NCBI RefSeq assembly: GCF_024703895.1
Contig: NZ_CP087968.1
Span: 1,302,001 to 1,366,000, forward strand
Origin: Nocardioides sp. B-3
Lineage (GTDB): Bacteria > Actinomycetota > Actinomycetes > Propionibacteriales > Nocardioidaceae
Reading direction: 5' to 3'
DNA: 64,000 nt
In this document: piece after piece, positions 58,204 through 64,000 of the stretch
Position numbering within the stretch: position 1 is the stretch's first letter
Layout of the letters: each line of letters opens with the position of its first letter
Program-made: the position numbers and the translations under genes
The notes under the pieces: generated by a model
Told to the model about the DNA's origin: nothing
The model's input: the letters and a program-made list of their open reading frames with translations, nothing else
The model's database searches: none

Positions 58204-59247
58204 TCAGCTGGATCCGCGGATGGCGAGCGTCGGCGTGAGGAGGACGCCCTGCGCGGGCGGCGGCAGGTGGCCCAGCAGGGTCTCGAGGGCGCGCACGATC
58301 GCGACAGCGACGTCCTCGAGCGGCTGGCGCACCGACGTGAGCCCGACCGGGAAGACCTGCGCAACCTGCGAGTCGTCGAAGCCGACGACGGCGATGTCGC
58401 GGCCCGGTGCGAGCTGGCGGATCCACAGGGTGTGCAGCACGCCCATGGCCAACGTGTCGGAGGCACAGACGAACGCGGTGGGAGCGGACTCGTCGAGGAG
58501 TACGGCGGCTGCCTCGGCGCCGCTCTGGACGGTGTCCTCCACCCGCGAGGCGAGTCCGGTGGTGGCGTGGCCCGCGTCGCGCATCGCGCTCAGCCAACCC
58601 GCGCGACGGTCCTCGCCGATGGGTGAGTCCTTGCGCCAGCCGATCCAGGCGATCCTCGTGTGGCCCTTGGCGATGAGGTGCTCGGTGGCCGGGCGGGTGC
58701 CTGCCGCGCCGTCGACATCGACCCATGGGTGGGTCGCCTGTGGCTGGTCCCACGGGCGACCGAACGCGACGAAGGGCGCACGCTGCTCGGTGAGCCGGGC
58801 CGCTTGCGGGTTGCCGAGATAGGTGTCGGTCACGACGAAGGCATCGACGGCGGTGGCGCGGAGGAGGTGGTCGTAGCCACCGACCGGGTCGTCGTTGTCC
58901 CCGGCGAAGAGGAGCACGTGATAGCCCGCCTCGGCGGAGGTGTCGACGAGGGTGTGCACGAAGCGGTCCATCATCGCGTTGGCCGTGCCCTCCTGTGCGG
59001 GCAGGACGCGCAGGCCGATCAGCTGCGAGCTGCGGGTGCGCAGGTTGCGGGCCGCGCGGTTGGGGGAATAGCCCATCTCGTCGATCGCCTCGCGGACCCG
59101 CTCGAGGGTGTCGGGGCGCAGCAGGTCGGGGTTGTTGACGGCGTTGGACACGGTCTGGCGCGAGACACCGGCCCGCTCCACGACGTCCGCGAGCGTCGGC
59201 GGCGCGACCGGGATGAATCCGGCTGCCCGTGGCTCCGTGCGCGACAT
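58204..59247 (-). CDS. LacI-family transcriptional regulator
   Basis: The intact 347-residue protein has the LacI helix-turn-helix PTLADVVERAGVSRQTVSNA with hinge region GYSPNRAARNLRTRSSQLIG. A periplasmic-binding-protein-like sensor follows, with the conserved ends PTAFVCASDTLAMGVLHTLW and IAVVGFDDSQVAQVFPVGLT. It senses a sugar or nucleoside. The ATG at 59247 starts MSRTEPRAAGFIPVA. Its target is not obvious, since radA is divergent and no sugar operon adjoins; it may act elsewhere in the genome. Confidence 0.88.
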   Translation of the reverse strand: MSRTEPRAAGFIPVAPPTLADVVERAGVSRQTVSNAVNNPDLLRPDTLERVREAIDEMGYSPNRAARNLRTRSSQLIGLRVLPAQEGTANAMMDRFVHTLVDTSAEAGYHVLLFAGDNDDPVGGYDHLLRATAVDAFVVTDTYLGNPQAARLTEQRAPFVAFGRPWDQPQATHPWVDVDGAAGTRPATEHLIAKGHTRIAWIGWRKDSPIGEDRRAGWLSAMRDAGHATTGLASRVEDTVQSGAEAAAVLLDESAPTAFVCASDTLAMGVLHTLWIRQLAPGRDIAVVGFDDSQVAQVFPVGLTSVRQPLEDVAVAIVRALETLLGHLPPPAQGVLLTPTLAIRGSS

Positions 59248-59350
59248 CGCTGGCTCCTTGATCGTTCCAATCCACCAGCAGCATAACCGCCTCATTCGCT
59301 GGCGGGTGGGCACCCGGGCACTGTCGGTGGCGTCGCCTACGGTTCGCTGC

Positions 59351-60760
59351 ATGAGCAAAACCGCCAAGGTCAGGTCCGCCTATCGCTGCACGGAGTGCAG
59401 CTGGGAGACGACCAAGTGGGTCGGCCGCTGTGGCGAGTGCCGGGCTTGGGGATCCGTCGTCGAGGCGGCGGCCCCGACCCTGCGCACGGCCGCGTCGCCG
59501 GTGACGACGCCGGCGGTGCCGATCGGGCAGGTCTCGGTGGAGGACTCGCAGTTCCGCACCAGCGGCGTGCCAGAGCTCGACCGGGTGCTCGGTGGTGGGT
59601 TGGTCCCCGGTGCCGCGATCCTGCTCGCGGGCGAGCCGGGCGTCGGCAAGAGCACGCTGCTGCTCGAGGTCGCCGCCCAGACGGCGCGCGTGCGCACCCG
59701 CACCCTCTACGTCACCGGCGAGGAGTCCGCCTCGCAGGTCCGGCTCCGCGCCGACCGCACGCGCGGGGTGCACGACGAGCTGTTCCCGGCCGCCGAGACG
59801 GACCTCGGCGCGGTGCTCACGCACATCGAGCAGGTGCGACCCACGCTGCTGGTGATCGACTCGGTGCAGACGATCGGCGCGAGCGGCATCGAGGGCGTGC
59901 CCGGCGGTGTCACCCGTGTCAAGGAGGTCGCCGCCGCGCTGATCCGGGTCGCGAAGACCCGCAACATCACCACCGTCCTCGTCGGTCACGTGACCAAGGA
60001 CGGCTCCATCGCAGGGCCGCGCGTCCTCGAGCACCTCGTCGACGTCGTGCTGCACTTCGAGGGCGACCGCAACTCCCGCTTCCGGATGGTCCGCGCGATG
60101 AAGAACCGCTTCGGCCCGGTCGACGAGGTCGGCTGCTTCGACCTGTCCTCCGAGGGCATCCGTGCGGTGACGGACCCGACCGGCCTCTTCGTCGAGCACC
60201 ACTCCTCCCAGGTGCCGGGCACCTGCGTGGCGGTGATGATGGAGGGGCGCCGGCCGATGCTCGCGGAGGTGCAGGCGCTCGTGACGCCCTCACCCCCGGA
60301 GCGTCCGCGGCGGACGACGTCGGGCATCGACGGCTCCCGAGTGGCGATGATCCTCGCCGTGCTGCAGCAGCACGCCGGTGTCCGGCTGCACCAGCACGAC
60401 GTCTTCGGCTCCACGGTCGGCGGCGCGCGCATCACCGAGCCGGCCGCCGACCTCGCGATCGCCATCGCCATCGCCAGCTCCACGAGCGGCATGGCGCCGC
60501 CCAAGGGGGTCGTCGCGATGGGCGAGATCGGGCTGGCCGGCGAGCTGCGGCGCGTCCACGACCTGCCGCAACGGCTGGCCGAGGCGGCCCGACTGGGCTT
60601 CCGGATGGCGATCGTGCCGAGCGAGCCGGGTGCGCCCGACTCCCCCAACGGTCGCAACGTCGACGGGATGCACGTGCTCGACGTGAGCACGGTGTTCTCG
60701 GCACTGCGCGCGGTGAAGGTGCTGAACGGTGATAGGCCAACCCGAGGTCCCCTAGACTGA
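59351..60760 (+). CDS. radA: DNA repair protein RadA
   Basis: The intact 469-residue protein has the N-terminal zinc finger [20 protein letters not shown], a RecA-like ATPase with Walker [17 protein letters not shown] near residue 95, Walker [12 protein letters not shown], the RadA motif [14 protein letters not shown], and a Lon-like C-terminal domain ([20 protein letters not shown]). It drives branch migration in recombination. It starts at ATG 59351 and precedes disA by 34 bp, the usual actinobacterial order. Confidence 0.95.
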   Translation: MSKTAKVRSAYRCTECSWETTKWVGRCGECRAWGSVVEAAAPTLRTAASPVTTPAVPIGQVSVEDSQFRTSGVPELDRVLGGGLVPGAAILLAGEPGVGKSTLLLEVAAQTARVRTRTLYVTGEESASQVRLRADRTRGVHDELFPAAETDLGAVLTHIEQVRPTLLVIDSVQTIGASGIEGVPGGVTRVKEVAAALIRVAKTRNITTVLVGHVTKDGSIAGPRVLEHLVDVVLHFEGDRNSRFRMVRAMKNRFGPVDEVGCFDLSSEGIRAVTDPTGLFVEHHSSQVPGTCVAVMMEGRRPMLAEVQALVTPSPPERPRRTTSGIDGSRVAMILAVLQQHAGVRLHQHDVFGSTVGGARITEPAADLAIAIAIASSTSGMAPPKGVVAMGEIGLAGELRRVHDLPQRLAEAARLGFRMAIVPSEPGAPDSPNGRNVDGMHVLDVSTVFSALRAVKVLNGDRPTRGPLD

Positions 60761-60794
60761 CGCGCGCGACCGGCGCACTCCCGGGGAGGGAATC

Positions 60795-61876
60795 TTGGCT
60801 GAGCGAATCGACGACGCGCTACGACTGCGCGCCACGCTCGCCGAGATCGCGCCCGGCACCGCCCTGCGCGATGGACTCGAGCGGATCCTTCGTGGTCGCA
60901 CCGGGGCGCTGATCGTGCTCGGCATCGACAAGACCGTCGAGTCGATCGCGACCGGCGGCTTCACGCTCGACGTGCCCTTCACGGCCACGGGCCTGCGCGA
61001 GCTCGCCAAGATGGACGGCGCGATCATCGTCGACAAGGACATCTCGCGGATCCACCGCGCGGCCGTGCACCTGATGCCCGACCACACGATCCCTTCCGAG
61101 GAGACCGGCACCCGGCACCGCACGGCCGACCGGGTCGCCCGCCAGACCGGGTGGCCGGTGATCTCGGTGTCGCAGTCGATGCAGATCATTGCGGCGTACG
61201 TCGGAGACATCCGCCACGTCCTCGAGGACTCCGGCAAGATCCTCTCCCGCGCCAACCGGGCCCTCGCCACGCTCGAGCGCTACAAGATGCGGCTCGACGA
61301 GGTCTCCTCGACGCTGTCGGCGCTGGAGATCGAAGACCCGGTCACCGTGCGCGACGTCGCCGTGGTGGCCCAAAGGCTCGAGATGGTCACCCGCATCGCC
61401 AGCGAGATCGACGACTACGTCCTCGAGCTCGGCACCGACGGCCGTCTGCTCTCCCTGCAGCTCGAGGAGCTCATCACCGGCGTCGACGCGGAGCGTGAGC
61501 TCGTCGTCCGCGACTACCTGCCGACCGGCAAGCGCAAGAAGACGACTCCCGAGACGATGCTGACCGATCTGGCCGCACTCTCCCCGACCGACCTCGTCGA
61601 CCCGGGCTCGGTCGCTGGCGTGCTCGGCCTCGGCACCGGCGAACACCTCGACGGCGCCGTCGCCCCGCGCGCTACCGCCTGCTCGCCAAGGTGCCGCGCC
61701 TGCCCGCCCGTGTCGTCGACCGCCCGGTCGAGCACTTCGGCGGACTGCAGCAGCTGCTCTCCGCCGGCATCGACGACCTCCGGGCCGTCGAGGGCGTCGG
61801 CGAGCTCCGGGCCCGCAGCGTGCGTGAGGGGCTCTCCCGGCTGGCGGAGTCGAGCATCACCGAGCGCTACATCTGA
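60795..61876 (+). CDS. disA: Diadenylate cyclase DisA (one frameshift)
   Basis: The DAC domain (residues 10-145) makes c-di-AMP and shows [20 protein letters not shown] with the DGA motif and [15 protein letters not shown] with RHR. A helical linker ([20 protein letters not shown]) and a C-terminal helix-hairpin-helix DNA-binding part ([20 protein letters not shown]) follow. One base is missing near 61670; corrected it reads [19 protein letters not shown] and the protein is 360 residues. The TTG at 60795 has GGAGGG just upstream. It monitors DNA lesions, with RadA as modulator. Confidence 0.92.
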
Positions 61877-61896
61877 GGGCTGCCCGTCGGAGTTCA

Positions 61897-62029
61897 GCGG
61901 TGCCACACCCACATTTTCTCGCGCTCGAATGTGGGTGGCTCACCTCCGCCCGGAGTGTCGCCGACGACTCGCCGTACGACGGGCAGCAAGGCCACATTCC
62001 GCGACCGCAGAATGTGGGTCAGGCACCGC
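61897..62029. repeat. Palindromic element E (second copy of the element C plan)
   Basis: Hairpin 1 is CCCACATT (61908-61915) with AATGTGGG (61928-61935), led by GCGGTG (61897-61902). Hairpin 2 is CCACATT (61992-61998) with AATGTGG (62011-62017), closed by GCACCGC. The spacer GTGTCGCCGACGACTCGCC resembles the element C spacer. It lies in the 172-bp gap between convergent genes. Confidence 0.8.
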
Positions 62030-62048
62030 CCGGGGGCAACCAAGGGGC

Positions 62049-62851
62049 TCAACCCTCGGAGTTGCCGGTCCCCTGCTCGCCGGGGGTGTGGGCGGTGTCG
62101 CCCTGCTTGTTCTTGCCCCTCGTCGGCTCGGGTTTCAGGCGTCACCGTCTTGGTGATCACTTCCGCTCGGCCGGACGACGAGCTCGAACTGGACGTCCGT
62201 GGGCTCACCGCCCAGTGCGGCCGCCTCCACGTGGTAGAAACCGGGCAGGGCCCAGTCCCGCTGCTCGGTGCAGCCCTCGTCGGAGCGGCGAGCCTGCTGC
62301 CAGACGACCGTGACGGGCGCGTCCACGGCCTGCCGGACGACCACGTCCCGGGGGACGATGCTCGCCGGGCACTCGCGGCTCGACCAGATGGAGTCGTTGC
62401 CCGAGGTGATCGAGACGGTGAGCGTCTCGGGCGAGACGCTCCAGGTGCATGCGGGGGTCGAGACGGTGCGCAGGTTCAGCGTGATCGGCACGTCGGTGTC
62501 ACCGAGGGCCTCCGCCACCACCGGCGTGGCCACGATGTCGCTGCTCACGCAGGGCCCGGTCGGCTCGGCGAGCGGCGGCTCGGTCGGGGTCTGCTTCTTC
62601 TTGCGCTTCTTCTTCACCGGTTCGGTGGTCACGGCCTCGGTCGGCGAGGTCGTGGTCGTCGCACCGGCGGTGGACGCCCGGTCGGAGCCACCGTCGGAGG
62701 CGTCACTCAGACCACCCAGGAGCCTCGCGAAGAGCGCCACGAGCACCAGCGCCGTGCCGAGCAGCACGAGGCGTCGCGTCCAGTAGACGCGCGCGGGCAA
62801 CGGGCCCGCGCGGCTGCAGGGGCGGGGAAGGCATGCGGACACGGTAGACAA
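62049..62851 (-). CDS. Membrane-anchored envelope protein of unknown function (frameshifts at both ends)
   Basis: A basic N-terminus and one helix ([20 protein letters not shown]) anchor the protein. A Thr/Ser-rich linker and a lysine patch ([14 protein letters not shown]) follow, then a beta-rich extracellular domain with cysteines ([47 protein letters not shown]). As written the frame stops at 62135 with GSDHQDGDA. Two single-base corrections near 62165 and 62105 instead give a charged tail [11 protein letters not shown] ... [13 protein letters not shown] ending at 62049. An alternative start at 62833 would read [11 protein letters not shown]. The domain recalls DUF4232-like proteins, with low certainty. 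Confidence 0.6.
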
Positions 62852-62914
62852 CCAGGACGGCGCGATCCGGCTGCCACTCCGCGAGACCCCGCATCCCGCC
62901 TAGGATCTGACGCG

Positions 62915-63785
62915 ATGAGCGACCTCCACGACCCCGTGCTCGGGTGGTACGACGAGCACGCGTGTGATCTCCCGTGGCGCTCGCCGTCCGCGTCGGCGTG
63001 GTCGGTGATGGTCTCCGAGTTCATGCTCCAGCAGACGCCCGTGGTTCGCGTGCTCCCTGTGCACGCGGCTTGGCTCACTCGCTGGCCCACCCCGGCGGCG
63101 CTCGCCGCCGAGTCCACGGGCGAGGCGGTGCGGATGTGGGGCCGGCTCGGCTACCCACGACGCGCGCTGCGCCTGCACGCGGCCGCCACGGCCATCGTCT
63201 CCGAGCACGGGGGCGAGGTGCCTGCGGCGTACGGCGACCTGCTGGCCCTGCCCGGCATCGGGGACTACACCGCGTCGGCGATCGCGAGCTTCGCCTTCGG
63301 GCAGCGGCACGTCGTGCTCGACACCAACGTCCGGCGAGTGTTCGCACGGGCGGTCAGCGGGGTCGAGTTCCCTCCGGCGTCGGTCAGCCGGGCCGAGCGC
63401 GAGCTCGCCACCGCGCTGCTGCCCGAGGACGAGCCCACCGCCGCGACCCGGGCCGTGGCGGTGATGGAGCTCGGCGCCCTCGTCTGCACCGCGCGCGACC
63501 CGCGTTGCGACGACTGCCCGATCGCCGACCGGTGCGCGTGGCTGGCGGCCGGGCGACCCGCTCACGACGGCCCCGCCCCGGCGCGGCCGGGCCCGGGACG
63601 GCACCGACCGCCAGTGCCGCGGGAAGATCATGGCGGTGCTGCGCGACGCCGACGGCCCGGTCCACTCCTCGCGCATCGATGCCGTCTGGCCGGACGACGT
63701 CCAGCGCGAGCGCTGTCTCGCCGGCCCGGTCGCCGACCGGCTGGTCGAGGTGGCCGGCCCGTCGGCGTACGCACTCCCCGGGTAG
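62915..63785 (+). CDS. mutY: A/G-specific adenine glycosylase (one frameshift)
   Basis: MutY removes adenine mispaired with 8-oxoguanine. It has VSEFMLQQTPVVRVLPVHAA near residue 35, the helix-hairpin-helix LLALPGIGDYTASAIASFAF with catalytic aspartate in VVLDTNVRRVFARA, and the 4Fe-4S ligands C-x6-C-x2-C-x5-C in CTARDPRCDDCPIADRC. One extra base near 63590 breaks the frame before GTDRQCRGKIMAVLRD; the C-terminal part matches short actinobacterial MutY without a full NUDIX domain. Corrected length is 289 residues. The ATG at 62915 is the only good start, and the stop lies in palindrome F. Confidence 0.88.
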
Positions 63786-63842
63786 TCCAGTGGCAGATGG
63801 CTGTCGAACTGGCCCGCGGGCGACCATCTGCCACTGAACTAC
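63782..63842. repeat. Palindromic element F at the mutY 3' end
   Basis: GTAGTCCAGTGGCAGATGG (63782-63800) pairs with CCATCTGCCACTGAACTAC (63824-63842) over 19 positions with one mismatch; the loop is 23 nt. The mutY stop codon is inside the left arm. Confidence 0.8.
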
Positions 63843-63868
63843 CGCGACGGGCGGCCCCCAAATGCACC

Positions 63869-63900
63869 CGGAGCCCCCGGCCGGGCTGGCCGGGGCTCCG
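63869..63900. terminator. GC hairpin between convergent genes
   Basis: GGAGCCCC-CGGCC and GGCC-GGGGCTCC form a stable stem over 63870-63899 with a short loop. No T-run follows, as is common in actinobacteria. It lies between mutY and the partial gene at the window end. Confidence 0.65.
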
Positions 63901-63915
63901 GATGCTGCGCTGCAC

Positions 63916-64000
63916 TCAGTCGTTGGGCTTCTTCTCCACGTCGACCGGGCCGGCGGTGTCGTCGGGACCCTCGAGCGGAGCCTCGGCGTCGCCGATGAGG
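63916..64000 (-). CDS. C-terminal fragment of an unknown protein
   Basis: The frame runs in from the window end and stops with TGA at 63916, giving 27 residues: LIGDAEAPLEGPDDTAGPVD then VEKKPND. It is acidic and proline-rich with a lysine pair near the end, so it looks like a flexible tail. The start and the body of the protein lie outside the window and no family can be named. Confidence 0.45.
   Translation of the reverse strand, partial: LIGDAEAPLEGPDDTAGPVDVEKKPND

Noticed and set aside
57998..60202. 734-codon open frame antisense through lacI, element G and part of radA
   Set aside because: lacI and radA are intact and clear; the frame is arginine/proline-rich without recognisable domains.
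1190..63590. The many frame breaks as real pseudogenes or programmed frameshifting
   Set aside because: They are dispersed, mostly the same kind of one-base change in C/G runs, hit essential genes and lack slippery sites with downstream structures.

Overview
The window is about 70% G+C, densely packed and read from both strands. It looks like a chromosome segment of a high-GC actinobacterium, most likely Nocardioidaceae (Nocardioides-like). Supporting this are a 33-residue bS22 (AURKAIP1/COX24) ribosomal protein, a BldC-type regulator, an Eis acetyltransferase, DUF4229 and DUF5667 proteins, a ResA/CcdA/ResB/CcsB cytochrome c system and a menaquinone pathway. I see no rRNA, tRNA, CRISPR array, prophage or intact transposase. 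The family assignment is inference.

Layout. 1-1.9 kb: the end of an unknown gene, a truncated galM and a ROK regulator. 1.9-5.9 kb: an Entner-Doudoroff operon zwf-edd-eda, with a candidate ROK operator in front. 5.9-9.4 kb: menG, an L,D-transpeptidase and menF. 9.4-15.3 kb: a metallohydrolase, a secreted GH16 enzyme, an antiporter fused to a UBP-type zinc finger, and a two-part envelope protein. 15.3-20.6 kb: menD-menC-menE with small genes upstream, and a divergent XRE-cupin regulator. 21-25 kb: an MFS transporter, menA and eis. 25-29.7 kb: ccsB, resB, ccdA, tlpA and a phosphatase. 29.8-38.4 kb: heme synthesis (hemL, hemB, hemD, hemC, hemA) with the redox repressor rex. 38.5-46.3 kb: glutaredoxin, acyl-CoA ligase, HAD phosphatase, an ECF sigma factor with a DUF5667 partner, acyltransferase, epimerase, bS22 and bldC. 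46.3-55.8 kb: acuC, a HAD hydrolase, proC and proline dehydrogenase, an ABC exporter, an animal-type heme peroxidase, TetR, a TIM-barrel isomerase and ppx. 55.8-64 kb: a cysteine-rich protein, a VOC protein, a methyltransferase, lacI, radA-disA, an envelope protein and mutY.

The common theme is respiration. Menaquinone synthesis (menF, D, C, E, A, G; no menB seen), heme synthesis under a NADH-sensing Rex repressor and cytochrome c maturation lie within about 32 kb. ATGA and GTGA start/stop overlaps tie most of these genes into operons.

Two features run through the whole window. First, well over half of the genes need one or more single-base corrections. In most checked cases this means removing one C or G from a short C/G run, and it restores a normal family-length protein. 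This is the signature of uncorrected sequencing indels rather than mass pseudogenisation, so those genes are given as full-span CDS with the shift noted. Second, at least seven intergenic sites carry long-armed palindromes (10-19 bp arms, roughly 12-50 nt loops), often as pairs. They mostly sit between convergent gene ends. Two of them (33.7 and 61.9 kb) are clearly copies of one element. This palindrome family is the best candidate here for something not yet described.
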